Positions 12,835-20,797 of a stretch of DNA of 25,759 nucleotides are shown in pieces (within the stretch, counting starts at the first letter, position 1; each line of letters starts with the position of its first letter). The notes below the pieces were generated by a model. That model saw only the letters and a list, made by a program, of their open reading frames with translations. It made no database searches and had not been told where the DNA came from. Source of the DNA: T1Sed10-7 sp047921175 (GTDB lineage: Bacteria > Actinomycetota > Nitriliruptoria > Nitriliruptorales > Nitriliruptoraceae); assembly GCA_047921175.1 (NCBI GenBank), contig JBLRWQ010000045.1, positions 1-25,759 on the forward strand, written 5' to 3'. The position numbers and the translations under genes were made by a program.

Positions 12835-15581
12835 CCGTCGTCCGAGTTGCCGGGTGGACGCCCCCGGCCGGGCGGACCGGACCCGTCCTCGTCGGACTCC
12901 TCGTCGTCCGGCTCCTCGTCGGGTTCGTCCTCCTCGTCCGGCTCCTCGGGCTCCTCCGGCTCGGGCGGCTCGCGACCGATGAGCAGCACGATGCGGTGCC
13001 CCGGGTCCTCCGGGTCGACGCGGCTGCCGACGTCCGGTTCGAGCCCGACCACGAGGTCCCACAGCTCCTCGTCCTCGACGGGGACGTTGCGGGAGAACAG
13101 GTTGCGGTAGCCGAGCTCGAACAGGGCGGTCGAGGCCTCCTCCAGGCTCAGGCCGACCAGGTCAGGGATCGCGGGCGGGTCTCCGGTGCCGTCGGAGATC
13201 TCCAGGGTGATCCGCGCTCCGAGTGGCTGGCGGCTGCCGGCGCCGGGTCGCTGGCTGACGAAGGTGCCCGCGGGCCGGTAGTCCTCCACCTCGACGACCG
13301 CGAGGCGGAAGCCGGCGGCGATCGCGATCTCCTCGGCCTCCTCGACACTGGAGGCGCGCAGGAGGTCGGGGACGGGCGCGGTGGGGATCGGGCCCGGGTC
13401 CGGGAAGCCCTCGGGCTCGTAGCGGTCCACGATGGTGCCCATGTAGTCGGCGAAGATCGGTGCCGGGATCGTGCCGCCGAAGACCCGGCTGTAGGCCTGC
13501 CCGCCGATGGTGACGTTGGTCATCAGCTGCGGGTTCGTCCGCATGCACTCGCGCGGGTTGGAGTCGAGCGGCTCCCCGCAGGCGGCACGCGCCTGTTCCT
13601 CGGTCTCGTAGATGCGGTTGTTGTTCGGGTACCCGACCCACACGGCGGTCGCCAGCTGCCGGATGAAGCCGATGAACCAGGCGTCCCGGTTGTCGTTGGT
13701 CGTCCCGGTCTTGCCGCGCGTCGGCCAGGCACCGAGGTTGGCCACCGGGGCCGTGCCACCGGGGGAGACCGGCCCGGCCAGGATGTCGACGATCCGGTCG
13801 ACGACCTCGAGGTCGAGGACCTGCTCGCAGTCGCCGTTGTGCTCCCACAGCACCCGGCCGCTCGGGCCCTCGATGCGTTCGATCGGGAAGGGGGGGCAGT
13901 ACTCGCCCCGGTTGGCGAAGGTCGCGTAGGCGCTGGCCATCGCCAGCGGCATCACGTCCGTGGCTCCGAGCGCGAGCGGGCAGAAGATGTCGTTCGCTGG
14001 GATGGGGAAGCCGCTGAGCCGCTCGAAGACCTCCGCGGCCCGCGACGGCCCCACCTCGGCGATCATCAGCGCCGCGAAGATGTTCGAGGAGCGGGCGATC
14101 CCGCCGTACATGTCGAGGATGTCGTTGCCGCCCGCGTTGCGTGGTTCCCACAGCCCGCTGTCGGTGCTGTCGCTCGGGCAGCCCTCGATCGCCTGCGGCT
14201 CACGCGCATCGAGGGTGATGCCGGCCGAGATGCCGTCCTCGAGCGCTGCGGTCATGACGAAGGGCTTGAAGGAGGACCCGGGCTGCCGACCGGAGGCCCC
14301 CATCCCGGGGACCGCCACGTTGACCGTCGTCCGGTCGCACAGCAGCTCCCCCGACTCGAGCTGGACGGCCCACTGTCCGTCCTCGAAGCAGCTCCCGAAG
14401 GTGTGGGGGCCGACCGCCAGGGCTCGGATCGCGCCCGAGCCGGGCTGGATCGACACGATGGAGCCCATCGGCGCCCGCGCGACGTCCTCCGGGCCGTACT
14501 CCTCGGGAAGGAGCGCGCGACGGAGCGCCGCTTCGGCTTCCTCCTGCAGCTCGAGGTCGAGGGTGGTGTGGATGCGCAGACCCGACTGGAACACGAAACG
14601 ACGTCGCTCCTCGCGGGTCGGCCCCATCGCGTCGAGCGCGTCCACCTGGCTGCCGAGCGCCGCCGCGGTGTTCTCGTTGATCAGCAGCGAGGCGACCCAG
14701 GAGCTCCAGAACGGGTTCGACGGCGCCGGGGGTTCCGAGATGGTCACCTCGAGCGGTTGGTCGATCGCCGCCTGCGCCTGCGCCGGGGTCACGAAGCTGT
14801 GCTGCGCCATCTGCCGGAGCACGATGTCACGGCGGGCCTGGGCGTTGTCGAAGTTGTTGATCGGGTTGTTGGCCTCCGGCGCCCGCAGCAGGCCGGCCAG
14901 CATGGCGGCCTCCCCCAGGGTCAGGTCCCCGATCTCCTTCGAGAAGTACCGCTCCGCTGCGGTGCCGATCCCGTAGACCCCGACCCCGAAGTAGCTGCGG
15001 TTGAGGTAGCGCTCGAGGATCTCGTCCTTGGTCAGCTCCCGTTCGAGCTGGATCGCGTAGATGGCCTCCTCGATCTTGCGTGCCAGCGTCTGCTCGGGGC
15101 TGAGGAAGGTCATCTTCACGTACTGCTGGGTGATGGTCGATGCCCCGGACTCGATCCCGCCGGCGCGGAAGTTGGTCAGGGCGGCGCGGGCGATGGCGAG
15201 GTGGTTGACCCCCTCGTGCTCGAAGAAGTTCGCGTCCTCGGTGGCCAGCACGGCGTCGATCGCGACCTGGGGGATCTCCTCGAGGGTGACCGGGACCCGG
15301 TTCTCCTCGAAGGTCAGCTCGGCCAGCTCGGTGCCGTCGGCGGCGTAGACGTAGGAGTTCTGCGGCGGGGTGTCCGCCTCGCCCAGCGGGGGCACGTCGA
15401 GGACGTCGTTGCGGACCGCGGCGAGCAGCTGGTCGACGGCGAGCGCGCCGGGCACGACCATCGACCCCAGCAGCAGGCCGGTCGCGACGACGATGACGAC
15501 GATGAGCACGAGCCGGGCGACGATCGCGCCGAACCGGCCCGCGATCCGCACACCCAACGGTCGCGATCTGTGTTCGTTCAC
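12831..15581 (-). CDS. Class A penicillin-binding protein with two PASTA domains
   Basis: A 916-residue bifunctional peptidoglycan synthase, PonA2-like. A short basic cytoplasmic tail precedes one membrane helix (about 20-45). The GT51 transglycosylase has ATEDANFFEHEG (113-124, catalytic Glu115) and GASTITQQYVK. The transpeptidase has SSFK (436-439, nucleophile Ser436), SSN (498-500) and KTGTT starting at Lys624. Two PASTA domains follow at about 720-790 and 795-865, then a very acidic, Pro/Glu/Asp-rich tail ending PGRGRPPGNSDDG. The start is GTG 15581 with GAGG 6 bases upstream. Its candidate promoter lies in the 123-base gap behind the YbjN-like gene. Synteny supports ponA2 orthology; the symbol is not assigned from sequence alone. 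Confidence 0.95.
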   Translation of the reverse strand: MNEHRSRPLGVRIAGRFGAIVARLVLIVVIVVATGLLLGSMVVPGALAVDQLLAAVRNDVLDVPPLGEADTPPQNSYVYAADGTELAELTFEENRVPVTLEEIPQVAIDAVLATEDANFFEHEGVNHLAIARAALTNFRAGGIESGASTITQQYVKMTFLSPEQTLARKIEEAIYAIQLERELTKDEILERYLNRSYFGVGVYGIGTAAERYFSKEIGDLTLGEAAMLAGLLRAPEANNPINNFDNAQARRDIVLRQMAQHSFVTPAQAQAAIDQPLEVTISEPPAPSNPFWSSWVASLLINENTAAALGSQVDALDAMGPTREERRRFVFQSGLRIHTTLDLELQEEAEAALRRALLPEEYGPEDVARAPMGSIVSIQPGSGAIRALAVGPHTFGSCFEDGQWAVQLESGELLCDRTTVNVAVPGMGASGRQPGSSFKPFVMTAALEDGISAGITLDAREPQAIEGCPSDSTDSGLWEPRNAGGNDILDMYGGIARSSNIFAALMIAEVGPSRAAEVFERLSGFPIPANDIFCPLALGATDVMPLAMASAYATFANRGEYCPPFPIERIEGPSGRVLWEHNGDCEQVLDLEVVDRIVDILAGPVSPGGTAPVANLGAWPTRGKTGTTNDNRDAWFIGFIRQLATAVWVGYPNNNRIYETEEQARAACGEPLDSNPRECMRTNPQLMTNVTIGGQAYSRVFGGTIPAPIFADYMGTIVDRYEPEGFPDPGPIPTAPVPDLLRASSVEEAEEIAIAAGFRLAVVEVEDYRPAGTFVSQRPGAGSRQPLGARITLEISDGTGDPPAIPDLVGLSLEEASTALFELGYRNLFSRNVPVEDEELWDLVVGLEPDVGSRVDPEDPGHRIVLLIGREPPEPEEPEEPDEEDEPDEEPDDEESDEDGSGPPGRGRPPGNSDDG

Positions 15582-15679
15582 GCGTGACCTCGCCTTCGGC
15601 GCGCGTCCGTCTCCGGACGGCGCTGGTCCGACTCCTGGTCCCCGTCGGACGGCACGGCTGCTGGGAAGGTTGCCGGGCG

Positions 15680-15685
15680 AGGGTA
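15680..15685 (-). promoter_or_regulatory. Candidate -10 for the PBP gene
   Basis: TACCCT (TANNNT) on the minus strand in the 123-base gap between the YbjN-like and PBP genes predicts a leader of about 90 bases. It allows PBP and phosphoesterase expression apart from the ATPase genes. Confidence 0.4.
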
Positions 15686-15704
15686 CCGGGGGGTCCTGCG
15701 GGGG

Positions 15705-16421
15705 TCAGAGGTAGCCGCGGGCGTTCGGCGGTGGTCGCTCCGGGTCCGTCTCGGGCGGCTCCATGCGTCGCTGGACCTCGTCGGGCGCCTCCTGGAAACG
15801 CCGACCACCGAACCGGTCCTTGATCTCGTGATCCAGTCCGGCGGCCGTCGTGGCGATCGCCAGCACGGCGGTCTGCAGTTCGGGCAGGTCCAGCGTCGTC
15901 CCGAGCAGGGTGTGCCGCAGCCACACCGCACCATGTCGGGGGTCGTAGCTGAAGGCACCGAAACCCAGCGTGTGGTTCGTCGTCAGGAGGAAGTACCCGA
16001 GCTCCGGCGTGTAGGGCACCTCGAGGTTGGTGACGGAGAACACCCCGACCTGCGGGCCGACCGGGCTGCCCGCGACGGTGATGAACACCCGGGCGTCGTC
16101 GTGGGTGAAGGTGATGTTGCCGAAGGCGTCGACCTCATGCCCGCCGAGGGTGGCCCGCACCAGCTTGCTCACGTGGTCGCGGAGATCCTCGGCGTCGACG
16201 AACACCCCCGTGCGTCGGGGCGGTGGGGGGCCGGCGTGCGGCGGCCCGAGCTCGGCGAGCGCCGTGCTCGGGTCGTGGCCGTGCGCATCGGCGTCGTCCT
16301 CGTCGGGCTCCGTCGATCCCTCCTCCCGTGCTGCGCGGTCGGGACCGTCCGGCTCGTCGTCGCGTGCGCCAGCACCACCGTGCTCGTGACGGGTCGGCTT
16401 GTCACCGTGTGGGGTCGTCAT
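15705..16421 (-). CDS. YbjN-like (type III secretion chaperone-fold) protein
   Basis: A 238-residue protein. Residues 1-70 are disordered and acidic, rich in His, Asp, Glu and Pro (TRHEHGGAGARDDEPDG). From about 72 a YbjN/chaperone-like alpha-beta domain begins: VFVDAEDLRDHVSKLVRATL, VFITVAGSPVGPQVGVFSVT, GYFLLTTNHTLGFGAFSYD, WLRHTLLGTTLDLPEL. The C-terminal tail again is charged and Pro-rich. YbjN domains are small protein-binding folds with no enzyme activity. Its ATG overlaps the stop of the upstream Get3-like ATPase (ATGA), so it is made in step with it. A client-binding or adaptor role for the ATPase pair is my inference from that coupling. Confidence 0.75.
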   Translation of the reverse strand: MTTPHGDKPTRHEHGGAGARDDEPDGPDRAAREEGSTEPDEDDADAHGHDPSTALAELGPPHAGPPPPRRTGVFVDAEDLRDHVSKLVRATLGGHEVDAFGNITFTHDDARVFITVAGSPVGPQVGVFSVTNLEVPYTPELGYFLLTTNHTLGFGAFSYDPRHGAVWLRHTLLGTTLDLPELQTAVLAIATTAAGLDHEIKDRFGGRRFQEAPDEVQRRMEPPETDPERPPPNARGYL

Positions 16422-17614
16422 CGGGTCCTCCCGGTCAGCAGGGTGGTCGCGATCGCGTCGAGCCCGGCCAGGTCGTGGACGTCGCCGCCGAGCAGCGGCA
16501 CCTCGACCAGCGCGGGGACCCGCACGCCGTAGAGCCCTGCCGCGACGTCCCGACGCTGTCGGCTGGCGAGGTTGCGGGTGTCGGCCAGCAGGTGGAGCGC
16601 GCCGGCGATGGCCAGGTCGTCGTCGCTCCCGGGATCGAGGTCGGACGGCAGCTCGGGGTCGAGTTCCGCGGTCTGCTCCAGGCGACGGATCGCCCGGGTC
16701 AGCCCGGCGTCGGAGGGGTCGCGCGGGACCTCCGGGTGGACGCGGTTGACGATCACGCCGGCCGCGTGCAGGCCCTCCTGCTCGAGGCGCTCGAGGAAGT
16801 AGCGGGCCTCGCGCAGTGGTGGCGGGTCCGCGGAGGCCACCACGACGAAACTCGACGTCGGTGCACGCAGCAGCACCAGGACCTCCTCGGCCCGCTGCTT
16901 GAACCCGTCGTACATGCCCTCGAAGTCGCGGAAGAAGTCCGCCAGGTCCTGCAGGAGCTCCATGCCGGTGACGCGGCCGGCGACGCGCATGAAGGCGGTC
17001 GCGCCGGCGCCGACCACCCGGCCGAGCCCACGACCCGCGGCGACCCCCGGCTTCAGGAGCAGCTTCAGCAGGCGGCCCTCGAGGAACGTCGTCATGCGTT
17101 TGGGCGCGTCGAGGAAGTCGAGCGCCGAGCGTGTGGGAGGTGTGTCGATCACCAGCAGGTCGAAGCGGCCCTCCTCGTGCAGCTCGTGGAGCCGCTCCAT
17201 CGCCATGTACTCCTGCGTCCCCGACAGGGTCGAGGAGAGCTGGCGGTAGATCCGGTTCGCGGTGATGGCCTCGGCCTCCGCCGGCGAGCTCGCGTGGCGG
17301 TGGATCAGGCGGTCGAAGGTGGTCTGCATGTCCAGCATCATCGCCCACAGCTCGCCGCCGGCCGCCTGGTGGTCGGCGGCGAGCGGGACCGGCGACGGGG
17401 TGTCGTCCAGCCCCTCGAGGCCCATCGCCTGGGCGAGGCGGCGGGCGGGGTCGATCGTCAGCACCAGCGTGCGGCGGCCGAGGCCGGCGGCGGCGAGGCC
17501 GATGGCGGCGGCCGAGGTCGTCTTGCCGACCCCACCGGCCCCGGTGGCGACCAGGATGTGTGCCTGGGCGATGGCCTCGCGGAGGTCACCGACCGGCGCG
17601 GGCGTGGTGCTCAT
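16418..17614 (-). CDS. Get3/ArsA-like ATPase (canonical subunit)
   Basis: A 398-residue SIMIBI-class P-loop ATPase of the ArsA/Get3 family. The P-loop GAGGVGKTT is at 25-33. Switch I IDPARRL keeps the catalytic Asp55, and switch II is DTPPT (157-161). Downstream are a helical, hydrophobic segment (KRMTTFLEGRLLKLLLKPGV; GMELLQDLADFFRDFEGMYD) and the ASADPPPLREARYFLERL region. The CxxC zinc motif of eukaryotic Get3 and the arsenite-binding cysteines of ArsA are absent, so arsenic export is unlikely. It is coupled by ATGA overlaps to a second ATPase upstream and a YbjN-like protein downstream. It corresponds to the M. tuberculosis Rv3679/Rv3680 pair, which forms a heterodimer. Confidence 0.92.
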   Translation of the reverse strand: MSTTPAPVGDLREAIAQAHILVATGAGGVGKTTSAAAIGLAAAGLGRRTLVLTIDPARRLAQAMGLEGLDDTPSPVPLAADHQAAGGELWAMMLDMQTTFDRLIHRHASSPAEAEAITANRIYRQLSSTLSGTQEYMAMERLHELHEEGRFDLLVIDTPPTRSALDFLDAPKRMTTFLEGRLLKLLLKPGVAAGRGLGRVVGAGATAFMRVAGRVTGMELLQDLADFFRDFEGMYDGFKQRAEEVLVLLRAPTSSFVVVASADPPPLREARYFLERLEQEGLHAAGVIVNRVHPEVPRDPSDAGLTRAIRRLEQTAELDPELPSDLDPGSDDDLAIAGALHLLADTRNLASRQRRDVAAGLYGVRVPALVEVPLLGGDVHDLAGLDAIATTLLTGRTR

Positions 17615-18675
17615 CGCTGCCCCTCCCCGATGACCGCCGCCAGCCCGGCGGCATCGAGCCGTGCGAGCGCCCGGGGGCCGTCCTCGCCCACCTGCAGTGC
17701 GAGGGTGTCGGCGAGCACCTCGAGGTCCTCGACGCCGAACGACGCCCCCGTCAGCAACGGCAGGCCGAGCACCCGCGCGCCGGTCGCCTCGAGCTCCGCC
17801 CGCAGCGAGGCCTGCAGGCCCTGGCGGGCGACGTGGGAGGCGGCGAGCTCGAGCGTCAGCTCGCTGGTGCGCCCCGACATCCGGGCGCCGAGCTCCTCGG
17901 CGCGCGCCCGGACCACCTCGGCACCGAGGTGGTCGAGACGCTCCAGCGCCGCGGGGGTGACCCGTGGCAGCGCGACCTGGTTGGCGATCACCGGGCCCGT
18001 GGCGATGCCGGCTCCGGCCAGGGCCAGGACCCCTTCGGTCGCCTCCCGCACGGGCATCTCCTCCAGCAGGGTGACGATGACCGCCTGGACGCGGCGGGGG
18101 TCGGTCAGCATGTCCTTGATGCGGCCGGCCTGACGACGGATGGGGCCGACCCGGACGATGTCGGTGACCGCCTCCGGTGCCAGCAGGAACGGCACGATGC
18201 GGCCGGTCGGTGGCGCGTCGACGACGATCAGGTCGTAGGCGCGGCGACCGTCGGGGCGGCGCCGGGCCTCCAGCTCGTAGAGCTTGCCCACCAGCAGCAG
18301 GTCACGCAGGCCCGGTGCGGTGGTGGTCACGAAGTCGAGCGCGTTCGAGCGCTCCATCATCCACTGGATGCGCTTGATGCCGTAGAACAGCTCGAGGTAC
18401 TCGTAGACGGCCTCCGCCGGGTCGATCGCGCTGCCCCACAGGCCAGGTCGGAACTCGCGTTCCTGGTAGTCCCAGGGCTGGGTGCCGAACAGGCGGCTGA
18501 AGCCCTGACGGCCCTCCACCTCCACCAGCAGGGTGCGGCGTCCCGAGGCCACCCCGGCGAGTGCGAGGGCGGCCGCAGCGGTGGTCTTGCCGACGCCCCC
18601 CTTGCCGGTCACGATGGACACGTTCGGTCCGAGCAGGGCGTCGTAGCCGCCAGCGTTCCGGCCCGAGGTGTGCAT
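17611..18675 (-). CDS. Get3/ArsA-like ATPase (diverged switch I)
   Basis: A 354-residue partner ATPase. The P-loop GKGGVGKTT is at 24-32 and switch II DAPPTGR at 153-159. Switch I reads VEVEGRQGFSRLF where family members have TDPA, so the catalytic Asp position is Glu54 and the following Pro is Gly. The helical segments around YEYLELFYGIKRIQWMMERS and ARAEELGARMSGRT probably form the client-contact region. No zinc CxxC or arsenic cysteines are present. It is the first gene of the minus operon, starting at ATG 18675 with GGAGGG upstream and a TAGGCT -10 about 75 bases away. It overlaps the next ATPase by ATGA, so a heterodimer of an active and a weakened subunit is likely. Confidence 0.92.
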   Translation of the reverse strand: MHTSGRNAGGYDALLGPNVSIVTGKGGVGKTTAAAALALAGVASGRRTLLVEVEGRQGFSRLFGTQPWDYQEREFRPGLWGSAIDPAEAVYEYLELFYGIKRIQWMMERSNALDFVTTTAPGLRDLLLVGKLYELEARRRPDGRRAYDLIVVDAPPTGRIVPFLLAPEAVTDIVRVGPIRRQAGRIKDMLTDPRRVQAVIVTLLEEMPVREATEGVLALAGAGIATGPVIANQVALPRVTPAALERLDHLGAEVVRARAEELGARMSGRTSELTLELAASHVARQGLQASLRAELEATGARVLGLPLLTGASFGVEDLEVLADTLALQVGEDGPRALARLDAAGLAAVIGEGQR

Positions 18676-18747
18676 CGCGCGGATCCCTCCGGCGTCGGGG
18701 TCGGCTGGTGGTCGCTGCCGCTCCGGGGCGGGCGGCGCCGGGGTTCG

Positions 18748-18753
18748 AGCCTA
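18748..18753 (-). promoter_or_regulatory. Candidate -10 for the Get3-PBP operon
   Basis: TAGGCT on the minus strand (TANNNT), 72 bases upstream of ATG 18675, lies in the 164-base divergent region shared with the NfeD gene. Confidence 0.4.
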
Positions 18754-18826
18754 ACGGCCCCTCGGGCCTGCTCGGCGGCCGGGCGCGGGCGACGGCCTCG
18801 GCTCCGGTCGCGCGGGACCACCTCGG

Positions 18827-18832
18827 TACCCT
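18827..18832 (+). promoter_or_regulatory. Candidate leaderless -10 for the NfeD gene
   Basis: TACCCT is followed by exactly 7 bases and then ATG 18840. No ribosome site is present, so a leaderless mRNA is likely. Confidence 0.5.
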
Positions 18833-18839
18833 CGCGGAC

Positions 18840-20237
18840 ATGTCTGCTTCCCTGGCGGCGCTCCGCCGCACCGTCCTCGCTGCCGTGCTGCTCGCGCTCG
18901 TGGTGTCCGTGCTGGGTGCGTCCCTGGCCGCGCCGGGCGCGGCCGCACAGGACGAGGAGGTCTCGACCGCGACCACCGTGGAGATCCTGCCGCTGCGGGG
19001 GGGCTTCATCGACCCGCCGGTGGTGGCGCAGATCCGTGACGTGCTGGAGCTCGCCGAGCGGGACGGCTCCGCCCTGGTCGTGCTCCAGTACACCTCCGGC
19101 GGGGGGGTGTCGGTCGACGTCGACGACCTGCTGCGGACCGTCGAGAGCTCACCGGTCCCGGTCGCGGTCCTGATCGGGCCGCTCGGCACGGGGGCGGAGG
19201 CGGCCGGTGTGGCCGGGTTGCTGTGGTTGGCGGCGGATGTCCGTGCCCTCTCCCTCGACGCGACGGTGGGACCGCTCGCGCCGGCGGACCTGACCGATCT
19301 CGAGGGCAGCTACCCCGTGGCCACGCGGACCCAGGCCTTCCTGACCGCAGCCGGTGCGGACCTCGCCCTGGCGGACCGCCTGCTCACCGAGGCCGTCCCC
19401 GCCGAGGACCTGGTCGCCGCGGGTGCGGTCAGCCTGACCGCGCAGGGGCTGGAGCCGCTGCTGGTCGAGCTGGACGGCGTGGCGATCGGCGACACGACCC
19501 TGTCGATGCGGGCCGAGCAGGTGGAGGTCCGCTTCCACTCCCTCGGCCTCGTGCGCCGCCTGCTGCACGCCGCCACCACCGCCCCCTTCATCTACCTCCT
19601 GCTGGTCGTCGGGATCGGGATGCTGCTCTTCGAGGTCTTCCAGCCCGGCTTCGGGGTGGCGGGCCTGGCAGGCATCATCACCGCGGCGATCGGGGTGTTC
19701 GGGTTGTGGGTCCTGCCCGTGACCTGGTGGGCGGTGGCGCTGGTGCTCCTCGGCCTGCTGCTGTACGCCGTAGACACCGCCATCGCCGGCTTCGGTTGGG
19801 TGACCCTGGCGGCCACGGTCGCCTTCGCGGTCGGTTCGGCCAACCTCTACGCCGCCGACGCCCTGGCCCTGCCGTGGTGGCTCGTCGCCGCCACCACCGT
19901 CCTCGCCCTGGTCTTCTTCGTGTTCATCATGACCTCCGTGCTGCGGGCCCAGGCCGGCCCGGAGGGGGTGACCGTCGAGGACCTGGTGGGTCGGCCCGGG
20001 ATCGTCCGGTCCGTGCTGAACCCCGAGGGTCACGTCTACATCGACGGGGCCCTGTGGCGGGCGCGCTGGACCGGGACCACCAAGCGCGCGAAGGTCGGCA
20101 CGCCGGTCCGGGTGCACGGGGTCGAGGGCGCCGTCGTGCTCGTCGAGCCGTACGACCCGGCGGGTGCGGCGGCACCCGGCGCCGGCTCCGACCCGGAAGG
20201 TGTGCCCGCCGGCAGTTCCGAGCGCTCGCAGGAGTGA
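18840..20237 (+). CDS. Full-length NfeD family membrane protein
   Basis: A 465-residue NfeD/STOPP protein. A signal peptide runs to about residue 37 (AAPGAAAQDEE). A ClpP/SppA-like domain (TVEILPLRGGFIDPPVVAQI; VLQYTSGGGVSVDVDDLL) is followed by helices around YLLLVVGIGMLLFEVFQPGF, GIITAAIGVFGLWVLPVTWW, VALVLLGLLLYAVDTAIAG and LVAATTVLALVFFVFIM. A C-terminal OB-fold follows (EDLVGRPGIVRSV; VRVHGVEGAVVLVEP). Where active members have a nucleophilic Ser in GASAASAG, this protein reads GTGAEAAG, so protease activity is probably lost. NfeD proteins usually act with stomatin/flotillin partners in membrane quality control; no such gene is adjacent. It is divergent from the Get3-like operon. Confidence 0.88.
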   Translation: MSASLAALRRTVLAAVLLALVVSVLGASLAAPGAAAQDEEVSTATTVEILPLRGGFIDPPVVAQIRDVLELAERDGSALVVLQYTSGGGVSVDVDDLLRTVESSPVPVAVLIGPLGTGAEAAGVAGLLWLAADVRALSLDATVGPLAPADLTDLEGSYPVATRTQAFLTAAGADLALADRLLTEAVPAEDLVAAGAVSLTAQGLEPLLVELDGVAIGDTTLSMRAEQVEVRFHSLGLVRRLLHAATTAPFIYLLLVVGIGMLLFEVFQPGFGVAGLAGIITAAIGVFGLWVLPVTWWAVALVLLGLLLYAVDTAIAGFGWVTLAATVAFAVGSANLYAADALALPWWLVAATTVLALVFFVFIMTSVLRAQAGPEGVTVEDLVGRPGIVRSVLNPEGHVYIDGALWRARWTGTTKRAKVGTPVRVHGVEGAVVLVEPYDPAGAAAPGAGSDPEGVPAGSSERSQE

Positions 20238-20293
20238 TCGCGCGCTCGCCACGGGCAAGCGGCGAGGGTCTGGTGCGAACGACCACGAGGTCG

Positions 20294-20299
20294 TAGGGT
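20294..20299 (+). promoter_or_regulatory. Candidate -10 for whiB
   Basis: TAGGGT (TANNNT) lies 52 bases upstream of the whiB GTG, leaving a leader with the strong ribosome site GGGGGGAG. Confidence 0.4.
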
Positions 20300-20351
20300 T
20301 CCCCTGTCCGAGGATCCCGCGGGAGGCGGGGTCGTCTGCAGGGGGGAGCAC

Positions 20352-20597
20352 GTGGCACACGTGGACCAACCGGCGCGCCCGTTCCGGCTCGCGCTGGTCG
20401 CCGAGGTCGGCGACACCGCCGCGGCCTGGGAGCTCGACGCCCGCTGTCGCGGCGTCGACGGCACCCTGTTCTTCGGGCCGCACGGGTTCGAGCCGAAGAA
20501 CCAGCGGGCCGAGCGGGAGGCCGCCGCCAAGCAGCTGTGCGCCGTCTGTCCGGTCGTCCAGGCCTGCCGTGACCACGCGCTGCGTCACCAGGAGTAG
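20352..20597 (+). CDS. WhiB-family Fe-S regulator, truncated by in-frame TAG
   Basis: As read, an 81-residue WhiB-like protein that keeps the four [4Fe-4S] cysteines Cys32, Cys63, Cys66 and Cys72 in the usual Cx30CxxCx5C spacing (LCAVCPVVQACRDHALRHQE). It stops at TAG 20595-20597, exactly before the next universally conserved block. The frame continues past the TAG with YGVWGGLGEAERR to a TGA at 20676-20678. The truncated form would therefore lack the G-V-W-G-G turn and the basic C-terminus, which in studied Wbl proteins contact sigma-A and DNA. GTG 20352 has a strong ribosome site. Its neighbours match the M. tuberculosis whiB4 region. It may be a real nonsense mutation, read-through, or a sequencing error. 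Confidence 0.85.
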   Translation: MAHVDQPARPFRLALVAEVGDTAAAWELDARCRGVDGTLFFGPHGFEPKNQRAEREAAAKQLCAVCPVVQACRDHALRHQE

Positions 20598-20678
20598 TAC
20601 GGCGTGTGGGGCGGGCTCGGCGAGGCCGAGCGTCGCGCGCTGCTCGAGCGACGCGGCCGGATCGCCCAGGCGGGCTGA
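20598..20678 (+). other. In-frame continuation of whiB beyond the amber codon
   Basis: 26 codons directly after TAG encode YGVWGGLGEAERRALLERRG and then RIAQAG, followed by TGA. This is the normal WhiB C-terminus with an intact GVWGG motif and basic tail. There is no frame change or degeneration. Read through the amber codon, the protein would be 108 residues, a normal WhiB size. Confidence 0.85.
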
Positions 20679-20732
20679 CCGGCGTGCCGCCTCGCGCGGC
20701 GCCCAGGGCCGCCGCCGGTTGCCAGCGGCGTG

Positions 20733-20762
20733 TTGCACCGGCGTGGCACGCTCGGGTACGAA
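20733..20762 (+). promoter_or_regulatory. Promoter upstream of DUF4177-like gene
   Basis: TTGCAC (20733-20738) and TACGAA (20757-20762) are separated by 18 bases, close to sigma-A consensus. The element lies 35 bases before GTG 20798, so the DUF4177-RidA-Nudix operon probably starts here, apart from whiB. Confidence 0.5.
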
Positions 20763-20797
20763 CACGTCCCGACCGTCGACGAACCCGAGGAGCCCCC

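Noticed and set aside
12996..15587. An 863-codon plus-strand open frame
   Set aside because: It is the mirror of the PBP gene. Its composition (Val-Asp-Arg-Gly-rich) is typical of antisense frames, and the PBP carries all catalytic motifs.
17611..18675. Arsenic efflux ATPase (ArsA)
   Set aside because: The paired genes lack the arsenite-binding cysteines and there is no arsB, arsR or arsC nearby. The Get3-like interpretation fits better.
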